From Nitrospira lenta (GTDB lineage: Bacteria > Nitrospirota > Nitrospiria > Nitrospirales > Nitrospiraceae): DNA of 64,000 bases. Location of the stretch: NCBI GenBank assembly GCA_945865525.1, contig CAMBDY010000005.1:1-64000 (forward strand). The letters are read 5' to 3'. A program made the position numbers and the translations under genes. Positions within the stretch are counted from its first letter, which is position 1; every line of letters begins with the position of its first letter. The notes beneath the pieces were generated by a model. That model made no database searches, was not told where the DNA came from, and saw only the letters and a program-made list of their open reading frames with translations. Shown here in pieces: positions 50,626 to 59,709 of the stretch.

Positions 50626-50891
50626 GAAAGTGCCTCGAATGGTTCTGAGCCTCGAAAGAAGCTAACTAGATGAGAATTAAAGGGATACTAGCGGCTCGTT
50701 GCGACGTTGTCAAACCAGCGAGTGCGCCACCACATCCGGCAAACTCAGCACGATGAACGAGGAACGCTGAAGTCAAAGCAGTGCCCCTGTTCAGCGCTCA
50801 TCGCTCGCCGTTCAGCGATGTTTCATCGAGCCCACGCTTGGAGCATCTTACAAAACATCGACGTGCGAGATAAGGAGAGGGAGAGAAGGAC

Positions 50892-50937
50892 AAAAAAAAG
50901 GGGGGGGGAGTAGCCCCGAGCTACTCCCCCCCTTTTT
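50892..50937 (-). terminator. Intrinsic terminator of pup, overlapping the end of the coding sequence
   Basis: Minus strand AAAAA-GGGGGGGAGTAG-CTCGGGG-CTACTCCCCCCC-CC-TTTTTTTT; 12-bp perfect core stem plus 8-T tract. Confidence 0.9.
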
Positions 50938-51118
50938 GCACGTAGTTCTTGACGAATTCTTCTGCGTTTTTTTCGAGGACGTTGTCAATTTCATCGACCA
51001 GCTTGTCGATGTCTTCTTTCATCTTCTTGCCGGCTTCGACGACCTTCGGGTTGGCCTTAACCTCGCCTTTCCCCGGGGGCTCCCGCTTGGGCTCTTGCTT
51101 GCGCTCCTGTTTTTCCAT
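50921..51118 (-). CDS. pup: Prokaryotic ubiquitin-like protein Pup/UBact, C-terminus GGE
   Basis: 65 aa; LVDEIDNVLEKNAEEFVKNYVQKGGE, close to mycobacterial Pup LLDEIDDVLEENAEDFVRAYVQKGGQ. Confidence 0.95.
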   Translation of the reverse strand: MEKQERKQEPKREPPGKGEVKANPKVVEAGKKMKEDIDKLVDEIDNVLEKNAEEFVKNYVQKGGE

Positions 51119-51310
51119 CCGAGCACCTCCCGTACAACTGGGGAACTCTCGTGGACCAGCACAACGTGATCCCTGCTATCACCTTACTCTAGGGCCATTT
51201 CAGCCGTCAAGCCAAGCAAAGAAACATGACGCGTCGCTCGTATCTCATCATTCGTAGGCGAACGGCTCCCCTCGCTTGTGCGTACGCTCTACGCTTGATG
51301 AGCGACACTA

Positions 51311-53362
51311 TTACACGAGCAGGGATACAATCAGCAACGCCACAATGTTGATCACCTTGATCATTGGATTAATCGCCGGGCCGGCCGTATCCTTGTAGGG
51401 ATCGCCAACCGTGTCGCCCGTGACAGCCGCCTTGTGTGTATCCGTTCCCTTCATGCCCTGCTCTTCAATATACTTCTTGGCATTGTCCCAAGCCCCGCCG
51501 CCACTCGTCATCGAGATGGCCACGAATAGACCGGTGACAATGCTACCGACCAGCATGCCGCCTAAGGCCTGCGGTCCCAGGACCACGCCGACCAAAATCG
51601 GGGAGATGACCGGAATCAGTCCAGGCACCATCATCTTCTTGATCGCCGCCTGAGTCACGATATCCACACAGGTTCCGTATTCCGGCTTACCGGTGCCCTC
51701 CATAATTCCCTTAATCGTCCGGAACTGCCGACGCACTTCTTCCACCACAAGACCTGCTGCTTCTCCCACGGCCTTCATACAGAGGGCCCCGAAAATGAAG
51801 GGCAGCATGCCCCCCAAAAACAGTCCGACCAGGACCGAAGGATTAGAAAGATCAAAGGTGCTCGCCCCACTCCCTTTGGCTACTTCACGCGCATATTCAG
51901 CGAACAACACCACTGCCGCAAGACCAGCCGATCCGATTGCATAGCCCTTCGTCACAGCTTTGGTCGTATTGCCAACCGCATCCAAGGGATCGGTGATGTC
52001 TCGCACCTCTTTGCCGAGGTGCGCCATCTCGGCAATGCCGCCTGCATTGTCAGTGATTGGACCAAAGGCATCGATCGCCACCACGATTCCAGCCATCGAC
52101 AGCATCGAGACTGCCGCAGTAGCTACGCCGTATAAGCCACCTAACGCCGCACCGCCACACAGCCAATAGCTTGTCAGAATGGCCGCGCCGATCACCACCA
52201 CCGGCAAGGCTGTCGCCTCCATCCCCACCGCCAGCCCTGCGATGATATTCGTCGCATGACCCGTTTCACTAGCTTTAGCAATCGCCTTTACCGGCAGATA
52301 GCTCTTTGACGTGTAGTAATCTGTGATAAAAACAAGTGCGAGGGTCACGGCCAAGCCGATCAACGCAGCGAGGTAGTAGCTCATCCCGCTCACACCGCCC
52401 ACCCCCTCCATAATTGAGGTTGTCACAGGATAGAACACCACTGCTGCAATGCCACCCGCTACAAACAGCCCCTTGTAGAGCGCCGTCATGATCCCACCGC
52501 CCTTGCTCACCTTCACAAAGAGAATACCAATGATCGTCGCAAAGATCGTGACGCCGCCTAACGCCAGCGGATAGAGAATCGGCGCGCTGACCCCCTTGAA
52601 CAGAGTGAAGGCCAAGACCATCGCCGCCACCGTCGTCACCGCATAAGTCTCAAAGAGGTCCGCTGCCATACCAGCGCAGTCGCCGACATTGTCGCCCACG
52701 TTATCTGCGATGACTGCCGGGTTGCGTGGGTCGTCTTCCGGAATCCCGGCTTCAACTTTCCCGACAAGGTCCGCGCCAACGTCCGCCGCTTTCGTATAAA
52801 TACCACCGCCCACTCGGGCAAAGACCGAAATCAAACTGCCGCCGAATCCAAGACTCAGCAGGGCATGGATCGCTTTTTCCTGCCCTGCAATCTGCGACGC
52901 CACCACATAGAACGTTGTAATGGCCAGCAACCCTAAACCGATCAACAAGAGCCCCGTCACTGCACCGCCACGGAACGCCACGGTCAAGGCCGCATTCATG
53001 CCATTATGCGCAGCCTGGGCCGTCCGCACGTTCGCCCGTACCGCAATGACCATGCCCACATAGCCGGCTAGAGACGACGCGCTAGCCCCGATCAAAAATC
53101 CGATCGCGGTCAGTAATCCGAATTTATCGGAAAACGTCCCCGCACCCCACAACAGAGCAAACAATACAGCTGCGACAACGCCGACGGTCCGATACTGGCG
53201 ATTCAGATAGGCGCTCGCGCCTTCTTGAATGGCCTTGGCAATTTCTTGCATCTTCGGATTCCCAGCATCCAGCCTAAAGACCCACATGGCCAAATAGAGG
53301 CCATAAGCAATGCCAGTCACCGCCGATACCAACGCAAACATAATGATGGATGAGTCGCTCAC
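51311..53362 (-). CDS. hppA: Membrane-bound proton-translocating pyrophosphatase, probably K+-independent
   Basis: [54 protein letters not shown] (Lys/Thr signature). Confidence 0.96.
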   Translation of the reverse strand: MSDSSIIMFALVSAVTGIAYGLYLAMWVFRLDAGNPKMQEIAKAIQEGASAYLNRQYRTVGVVAAVLFALLWGAGTFSDKFGLLTAIGFLIGASASSLAGYVGMVIAVRANVRTAQAAHNGMNAALTVAFRGGAVTGLLLIGLGLLAITTFYVVASQIAGQEKAIHALLSLGFGGSLISVFARVGGGIYTKAADVGADLVGKVEAGIPEDDPRNPAVIADNVGDNVGDCAGMAADLFETYAVTTVAAMVLAFTLFKGVSAPILYPLALGGVTIFATIIGILFVKVSKGGGIMTALYKGLFVAGGIAAVVFYPVTTSIMEGVGGVSGMSYYLAALIGLAVTLALVFITDYYTSKSYLPVKAIAKASETGHATNIIAGLAVGMEATALPVVVIGAAILTSYWLCGGAALGGLYGVATAAVSMLSMAGIVVAIDAFGPITDNAGGIAEMAHLGKEVRDITDPLDAVGNTTKAVTKGYAIGSAGLAAVVLFAEYAREVAKGSGASTFDLSNPSVLVGLFLGGMLPFIFGALCMKAVGEAAGLVVEEVRRQFRTIKGIMEGTGKPEYGTCVDIVTQAAIKKMMVPGLIPVISPILVGVVLGPQALGGMLVGSIVTGLFVAISMTSGGGAWDNAKKYIEEQGMKGTDTHKAAVTGDTVGDPYKDTAGPAINPMIKVINIVALLIVSLLV

Positions 53363-53794
53363 AATGGTCTCCTCCTATTAGGGGTGTTGGGGGACACCCA
53401 TTTCCCCTGGTCTCCATCCACCACGATGACGTGTTCGATGGGAAACAACGAAGTGGTAGAAAATCGATCAGTGCAGCCAAACTGAGTGAAAAGTCGCGCC
53501 ATTCTATACAGACATGAGAAGGGGATCAAGCGCGAAAAATGTAGTGGCTAAATGATCTTCTATGCTTGCTCAATACCCAATAGCCCTCATCGCTCGGAAT
53601 GAGGAATATCGCTATCTGCGGGATAGACTTTCTGAAGAACAACCTTTCCGAGGAACGTTTGACGCCTCACCTTGCGTCCAGACTGACGCAGATGGGAAAC
53701 CTTCAACAAGAATATAGATTTTCTCACCAGACTTCTTTCCCTGTCACCTATCCTTGGCTCAACCAAGAGGATCCTACCCCTCTATCTCTCTAAA

Positions 53795-55078
53795 TCAACG
53801 GCCTCGATCAAGGAGGATTGCAACGAGCATGTCGCTCATGACGTTTAGGCCAGACCGGGCTCGTGCAATGATCCAATCCACGGTCATGATGATGGGAATG
53901 GCTGCGACAATGATGGGGGCCGGCAGACCCGCAGCGGAAAGGACCAGCGGCAGTACGATCAGCCCTGCTTCAGGAATACCGGCTACGCCAGCCCCTGCAA
54001 TAATCGAGGCGACAACGATCAGTAGCTGATTCGCCATCTGCAAGTCGAAACCAAGCGCTTGGGCAAGAAAGAGCGCGGCCATCGCTTCGTAGAGAGTAAC
54101 GCCATCGTTATTAAGGTTCGTACCGATACAGGCGGCAAGGCGCGCCGATTGGGGCGAGACGTGCATGCGGTCGAGGCACCGGAGCGTGACCGGGACGGTA
54201 GCGAGACTGCTGTTGCAGGACATAGCGGTCATAATCGCGTCGGCCCCCTGCCCCAGATAGACCTTGGGCGACTTCTTCCCCACCAGCCAGGCGACGAGTG
54301 GATAGTAGACGAGACCATGGATGGCGAGCCCTGCAAGCATCGCAGCGAGAAAAATCCAGAGAACGAAGAAGACGCCGATGCCAGACTTACCGACAACCTG
54401 TGCGACAACACCAAAAACAGCGAGCGGCACAGCAAGGATGATCCATCCAAGGATCTGCACCAGCCAGCCATAGACTCGCTCGATCGCCCGTGCGAAGGCA
54501 TGGACTGCCCTGCCCTCGTCATCTGCATGACTCCGTAGGCGGCGCAGCGTCATGCCCAGGGCCAGCGCAAGCAAGACGACGCCGATGATATTGTTACTGG
54601 AAAAGGGTGCCATGATGGTGCGGGGAATATAAGAGGCGAGGTATTCGAGCGGGCTCTGCGCGCCAGCCTGCACCGTCGCGAGCTGGTCTCCTGATGGCTT
54701 CGCACTCGGCGCATAATGCAACAACTCGTCAACGTGGCCGACCCAGGCCAGGCCAGGCTGCCAGGTGTTCATCAGCAGGAGCCCAATCATCATGGCAACG
54801 GAGACGTTGACGAAGCAGATGATGAGTAGCTTACTCACCTGGCGAAACGGGAGGCTGGCGCGAATGAGCGCATCGAGAATCGCGAAGAAAATGAGGGGAA
54901 TGGCGAGAGTCTTGAGCAGGGTGACGACGTACAAGCCGAGCTTACCCAGCTGCTCGTTACGCAGACCGCCCCAATAGGGCTCCTGCCCAAAAATCGTTCC
55001 TAGTAGCGCGCCACAAGCGACGGCGATGAGCACTTGCGTATAAAGCGGGAGAGAAATCCTGCGCGGTATTGTTTGCAT
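53795..55078 (-). CDS. Dicarboxylate/amino acid:cation symporter (DAACS family)
   Basis: LKTLAIPLIFFAILDALI, MTAMSCNSSLATVPVTLRCL, ACIGTNLNNDGVTLYEAMAALFLAQ. Confidence 0.9.
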   Translation of the reverse strand: MQTIPRRISLPLYTQVLIAVACGALLGTIFGQEPYWGGLRNEQLGKLGLYVVTLLKTLAIPLIFFAILDALIRASLPFRQVSKLLIICFVNVSVAMMIGLLLMNTWQPGLAWVGHVDELLHYAPSAKPSGDQLATVQAGAQSPLEYLASYIPRTIMAPFSSNNIIGVVLLALALGMTLRRLRSHADDEGRAVHAFARAIERVYGWLVQILGWIILAVPLAVFGVVAQVVGKSGIGVFFVLWIFLAAMLAGLAIHGLVYYPLVAWLVGKKSPKVYLGQGADAIMTAMSCNSSLATVPVTLRCLDRMHVSPQSARLAACIGTNLNNDGVTLYEAMAALFLAQALGFDLQMANQLLIVVASIIAGAGVAGIPEAGLIVLPLVLSAAGLPAPIIVAAIPIIMTVDWIIARARSGLNVMSDMLVAILLDRGR

Positions 55079-55254
55079 GGTGGTCTCGTGTGACCGAGGC
55101 ACAATATCCGTTTCCCCACAGGAAAGCATCTTTGGGCTGTGAAAGGTGAGGAATAAAACGTCGTTCGGCACGACGAAACTAAGCCGCAACCGTCGTCAGC
55201 GGCGTGGCAGCTCCTGTTTGCGGATCAAAAAGAGAGTTGCTATAGTCCGCGCAG

Positions 55255-55521
55255 GTGGAGGACCCTATGGGAATGGAACCGAACTACATCGTCATTGATG
55301 GACAGACGTTCAGCAAGGCGAAGCTGCCACTGGACAACCACATCTATAAAAACTGTGTGATCGACGACTGTGACATCTATTTCAGCGGGGGGCAGTACGA
55401 GCTACTCGATACCCACATCACCAATTCCCGCCTCATCCTCAACCACCCAGCCAAAAACATGTACAACGCCGTACAGATTTTTAAGATGAAGTCGCCCGGG
55501 TCACAAATTATTTTCGAGTGA
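55255..55521 (+). CDS. Hypothetical small protein (possible short beta-helix)
   Basis: 88 aa; regular LDNHIYKNCVIDDCDIYFSGGQYELLDTHITNSRLIL pattern. Confidence 0.55.
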   Translation: MEDPMGMEPNYIVIDGQTFSKAKLPLDNHIYKNCVIDDCDIYFSGGQYELLDTHITNSRLILNHPAKNMYNAVQIFKMKSPGSQIIFE

Positions 55522-55551
55522 TCGGATGGCCGTTTACTCCTAGCCACTCGT

Positions 55552-56787
55552 CTATTTCACTGAAATATTCTCTGCGAACTTAACGATCTCGATCGACTGG
55601 AAGACTGGGTCTTGCGAGCCTTTGGAGGACTCCGCTTCGACTCGCTGCAGAAAGGAGGGGGATCCTGTGATCGGCGCGTAGCTGAGAACGACTTCGACGT
55701 CGAAGGTCTTGGTGTCTTTCGGCGTCGGAAACGTGAAGGTCTCGAGACGAAGCTCTTCTGGCTTCAAGACCGTATCTTCAAGAACTTTAACCGCCTCGAA
55801 GTCGAAGCTGGTCTTCTGCCCCTTAGCATCTTGATAAACCCGTCCATAGACCCGCTTGTCGGTAAAAACGGTCTTCAGGTTTTTGCCTTTAATATCCAGA
55901 TCCAGCGCCACGCTCGCCCAAGCCGGATGGGTGGTCGGCAAGCTGTGTGGCACGAGACTCTGCACCTTTACTGTCACGATGGTCTTGTCACCTTCGATCT
56001 TAGTCTGCACGGCCAGCTTGGCCGCTTCTTGGCGGAGCTTACCGATCCGTCCGGGGAAGGTATGGTTCGCAGTTTTCCGCTTCTTCTCCCCGTTGGCCGA
56101 CTCCCCGACCTGCGCGGGCATATGGCAGCTCTGGCATTCCTTGCCCGATTTTACCGTCTTACTCTGATCCCAGTTGCCCAACAGGTCGTTGCTCTTGCCT
56201 AAATTGGCAGCCGATGGAACAGACTGATGGCAGTTGAGGCAGAGATCGGATTTCTGAAACAGCGCCAGCTCCATCGACTGGTGCGCCAAGTTTGGTACGA
56301 AATCCTTATAGGGACCGTAGAGTATCTTGCTTCCGAGATCATACTTAGGCTCTGGCGGCTGCTTGGTCCGATCGACCTGTTTGATCAAGTGGCATTGCAC
56401 GCAGCCTACCCCATCCAGCGAGGGATCGCCGGCCTTGGTCTGATCAATGAAAAGCTGAACCTGTTCGGGAAATTCGCGTACATGCGGCGCATGGCAGCGG
56501 AAGCAGAGCGCCTTATCTTTTCCTGCCGGGGACGCCAAGAATGCATCGAGCGAGGCGCGGAAAGCCGGGGAATGAATAGACTTTGACAACGGCGAGGTTT
56601 CCCATTCTTCAAACACACGCTCATGGCAGCGCTTGCACTTACTGGAGCTGGGAAACGCCTTTTCACGGGTTGGCTTGGCAACCTCTTGCGCATAGAGGAC
56701 ATAATTGAGCCACTGCGAAAGGCACAACACCGCCAGGATCACTGCGCCGATTCGAAGTTTTACCCCCATCGAACTTTGTCCTACCAT
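55552..56787 (-). CDS. Pentaheme cytochrome c
   Basis: Five CxxCH: CKRCH, CFRCH, CVQCH, CLNCH, CQSCH; LVPHSLPTTHPAWASVALDL. Confidence 0.9.
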   Translation of the reverse strand: MVGQSSMGVKLRIGAVILAVLCLSQWLNYVLYAQEVAKPTREKAFPSSSKCKRCHERVFEEWETSPLSKSIHSPAFRASLDAFLASPAGKDKALCFRCHAPHVREFPEQVQLFIDQTKAGDPSLDGVGCVQCHLIKQVDRTKQPPEPKYDLGSKILYGPYKDFVPNLAHQSMELALFQKSDLCLNCHQSVPSAANLGKSNDLLGNWDQSKTVKSGKECQSCHMPAQVGESANGEKKRKTANHTFPGRIGKLRQEAAKLAVQTKIEGDKTIVTVKVQSLVPHSLPTTHPAWASVALDLDIKGKNLKTVFTDKRVYGRVYQDAKGQKTSFDFEAVKVLEDTVLKPEELRLETFTFPTPKDTKTFDVEVVLSYAPITGSPSFLQRVEAESSKGSQDPVFQSIEIVKFAENISVK

Positions 56788-56809
56788 GCGACCCTTCTAC
56801 GTCAACGCC

Positions 56810-58114
56810 TCAAAGTGTTTTGGCTCGGTACGTCAGTAACCGTGGTTGCGTATATTCATCAAAAATCTTCTGCGCGCCCTCTCGCTCTTTGTCGGTTGCC
56901 AAGGTTGCGAGATACTTCTTCTTAAGCGCGGGATCCGGCGTCGGGATCAACGCATAGTTCAAGACCGCTTCAATCAAGGTGGCCGTCGTACCAGCCGGGA
57001 GCGCCAGAGAAAATGGTACTTTTCGCGTATGGCCTCCCTTGATGAAGGGGTCGGGAATGGGACCGCGGAGAATCTTGTCGTAGGGTAACCCGAACTGCTT
57101 GGTCTCTTCCTTCAGCACCTTGCCCTGTGCATCCTTGGCGGTCAGAACAAGATAGAACTGCTTGAGCACCGGATCACCGTCTGGAAAACTGTGCGGGAGG
57201 CTGCCTATTTTCACCAGCGCCATCCCCTCCACCGCAGAGGCAGACTTAATGGTCTCGAGGTCCACGCGGGGCATCCATTCAGCCTGGAGATTGCGATTCT
57301 TGATGAGGGTACCGGGAATCACTACGCCGTGGAACCCATGGCGGCCGATTGCACGAGTCATGGATCCGTGCCGCGAGGTCGAACTGCCGGTGGACGGCTC
57401 CATATGACAGTCCTGGCAGACCGTCCCCTGCAAGATCTCTCCGGCCAGATCCCTCTGCGTCACATCCTTCACCTTATCGAAGTGACAGGAGGCGCAATAG
57501 TTCGCGCCACGATACAGATCGGACTGCATCGCAGGATGAACGAGGTTTTCCTCCGGGTCCGCATAGGGGCCATACATCATCTTACCCGGCTCAATCTTGA
57601 ACGACGGAGGAGAGTTCTTGGTCTCCACCACCTGGTTGATCAAGTGGCAGGAGGCGCATCCGATACCCTCTACTTGCGGCTTCCCGGCCAGCACCTGAGC
57701 CACAATCTTCTCGGTGTGTTGCGGAAAAATGGTGGTCGAGGGCACATGACAGGAAAGACAGCGGCGGCGCTCGTCGGTAGTCGGACTGGTCTGAAGCCAT
57801 ACGCCCAACACCGTGCGAAAGACTGGCGACTCCAGCGAACTGCCATGCAAAAGGGCCGAATCAACCCGGCCAAATACCTTGAGAGCTGGCGTCTGCTCGC
57901 CCGCACCCTTCCACTCTTCATAATGCCGGTCGTGGCATTGTTTGCAGTCTTCCGAGCGGATAAAGATCCTTTCGATTTCCTCCACCCAATCCGCTGGCGC
58001 CTTGAGGTCTGACTTCTGGGCAACGGCAGAACCCTGAGACAGGCCAATGACTCCAGCAAGGGACAGAAGGGCCAGCCCTAAGACTATTCGCTGTGCAAAG
58101 CCGCTGCGTCGTAC
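56810..58114 (-). CDS. Pentaheme cytochrome c
   Basis: Five CxxCH: CKQCH, CLSCH, CASCH, CASCH, CQDCH; SLPHSFPDGDPVLKQFYLVL; signal peptide; ATG at 58114 preferred. Confidence 0.9.
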   Translation of the reverse strand, partial: VRRSGFAQRIVLGLALLSLAGVIGLSQGSAVAQKSDLKAPADWVEEIERIFIRSEDCKQCHDRHYEEWKGAGEQTPALKVFGRVDSALLHGSSLESPVFRTVLGVWLQTSPTTDERRRCLSCHVPSTTIFPQHTEKIVAQVLAGKPQVEGIGCASCHLINQVVETKNSPPSFKIEPGKMMYGPYADPEENLVHPAMQSDLYRGANYCASCHFDKVKDVTQRDLAGEILQGTVCQDCHMEPSTGSSTSRHGSMTRAIGRHGFHGVVIPGTLIKNRNLQAEWMPRVDLETIKSASAVEGMALVKIGSLPHSFPDGDPVLKQFYLVLTAKDAQGKVLKEETKQFGLPYDKILRGPIPDPFIKGGHTRKVPFSLALPAGTTATLIEAVLNYALIPTPDPALKKKYLATLATDKEREGAQKIFDEYTQPRLLTYRAKTL

Positions 58115-58119
58115 CATGC

Positions 58120-58593
58120 TTACTCCCGTCTGCATCCGACGAAATGAAAATTTACACCCCACCCGACCGGGTCGCCGGAATCAGCCGGCTCATAGGTGCC
58201 AACTGTGAAGTTACATTCTTTCATCCGGTGTTTGATCGCTTTCCCAAAGTCGAGCATGTTTTTGATCTCAATCTTGTCGATTTCCTTAATGACGGATCTG
58301 ACCTTGATCCCGGCATAGTCGGCGCGCGAGTTTCCGATCACTTCAAAGACAGCGACGCCCTGCGCCCGCTCTAGCTTCAATTCTCGTTTAGTCTCCTCGT
58401 CCACATCTCCGACGATCACGCCAAAATCTTCCCCCAACTTCGCGGCTTCTTCGACAGTCATGAGCGCCGGTTCAACGGCGAACGCAAGCCCACTCAACAG
58501 GCCCACGCTGAGTCCAAGAGACACAAGAAAAGCCCTTCCACTCGGAAGGGTTTTTGCACGAGGGCTTACTGAGCCAACACAAACATCCTCCAA
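58120..58593 (-). CDS. Exported PDZ-domain protein (exact start uncertain)
   Basis: LVSLGLSVGLLSGLAFA signal-like segment; AQGVAVFEVIGNSRADYAGIKVRSVIKEIDKIEIKNMLDFGKAI PDZ core. Confidence 0.7.
   Translation of the reverse strand: MEDVCVGSVSPRAKTLPSGRAFLVSLGLSVGLLSGLAFAVEPALMTVEEAAKLGEDFGVIVGDVDEETKRELKLERAQGVAVFEVIGNSRADYAGIKVRSVIKEIDKIEIKNMLDFGKAIKHRMKECNFTVGTYEPADSGDPVGWGVNFHFVGCRRE
58527..58555. promoter_or_regulatory. Bidirectional terminator/attenuator-like hairpin over the 5' end of the PDZ gene
   Basis: AAAAGCCCTTCC-ACTC-GGAAGGGTTTTT; U-rich on both strands. Confidence 0.5.
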
Positions 58594-58793
58594 CGTGCGA
58601 GCCTTTCTATATCACTCGAACTGTCATTCCACCCAAGAAGCTTAGCAAACTTTGGAGACACCATCCCGCAGGATACTCAAACAGCGCTTGAGCAAGGCCG
58701 CGGGTGAATCGAACCCAGTAGTGTACCCTCAGGGGCACGTTGACGATTTCGATGAGCAGAGAGCGAAGCTGACAGACGGTGTCCGTATCCTGT

Positions 58794-59618
58794 CTAGAGC
58801 TTCGCGACCAGGTCAATGGCCAACTGAAACCACGGGGCCACAGCTTTTTGCCCGTTTCGTTCTTTGCTCTCGCCGTTCCACACGGCAAAAGACACGGTTT
58901 GCACTCGGCCTGGAATCAACTTGGCTTCATTCTCTTGCTCTTCGCTCACCAGGGGTCGGCGCATGACGACATGCCAGACTCCGTCTTTCCACACAGCCTT
59001 GCCCTGAACACGCCCCTGCTTTTCTTTGGTCGTCAAGGTGCTGAAGCCCCCACCGATAAGGTCTTCGACTGACGAGACTCGGCGCGGAATAACTTCAAAC
59101 GTCCGCACGCCTTCACGAGATTTCTCGGAGGCTCGGGCAGCCCGGCGATCGATATCGCTCTGCCAGTCAGCTTTCCAATGCCAAATATTAATGTAGTGGT
59201 CGAGTTGGCCCATGCAGAAAAATGCGGGAGCATCGCCGAGCGGCAACCCAATTGCCACACCATCGCGAAAGGTCCCTGGCGTCAAACGGTCATTCTTCGT
59301 ATTGTCCTGCCATTCCAGCAGAAATGCGATCTCGATGCCGTTATGGAGTGACCGCACTGTCAACGCCTGCGCCGTCGGGGCAGACCAGACAGGTCTGGTA
59401 ATGACCTGACCGCTCAAGGGAAGGGTCATCGGCGCCACGGCGGCCCAGGCGGCATCCTCCGGCCCGGCAGGCAGTTCTCCTTCAACGAGCCGCGCGCGAA
59501 TGATTATCCCCTCGGAACTAACGAGAGGCACGCCGAAACCGACGAAAATTCCAGCCACGACCAGGATGAATAGGAGCAACAGTACTGGGCGAGAATCCAT
59601 CTTCGTCGTACGCACCAT
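58794..59618 (-). CDS. Ethylbenzene-dehydrogenase gamma-like heme-binding protein (NxrC-like)
   Basis: Signal anchor; LHNGIEIAFLLEWQDNTKND, FFCMGQLDHYINIWHWKADWQSDI, VQTVSFAVWNGESKERNGQKAVAPWFQL. Confidence 0.8.
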   Translation of the reverse strand: MVRTTKMDSRPVLLLLFILVVAGIFVGFGVPLVSSEGIIIRARLVEGELPAGPEDAAWAAVAPMTLPLSGQVITRPVWSAPTAQALTVRSLHNGIEIAFLLEWQDNTKNDRLTPGTFRDGVAIGLPLGDAPAFFCMGQLDHYINIWHWKADWQSDIDRRAARASEKSREGVRTFEVIPRRVSSVEDLIGGGFSTLTTKEKQGRVQGKAVWKDGVWHVVMRRPLVSEEQENEAKLIPGRVQTVSFAVWNGESKERNGQKAVAPWFQLAIDLVAKL

Positions 59619-59709
59619 GCAAAGTCCTCGAGTGATCGCACGAGTACATCGTGGCAGACTTAGAATAACACAAATCTCGGACGAGATTTATTCGACTACA
59701 TGCGGATGG

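Noticed and set aside
50700-50870. GTTCAGCG/CGCTGAAC-like short repeats upstream of recJ
   Set aside because: Short and imperfect, not enough to claim an operator or CRISPR-like array.
53599-53793. 64-aa plus-strand ORF between hppA and the symporter gene
   Set aside because: No convincing RBS, domain or homology pattern; likely non-coding intergenic DNA.
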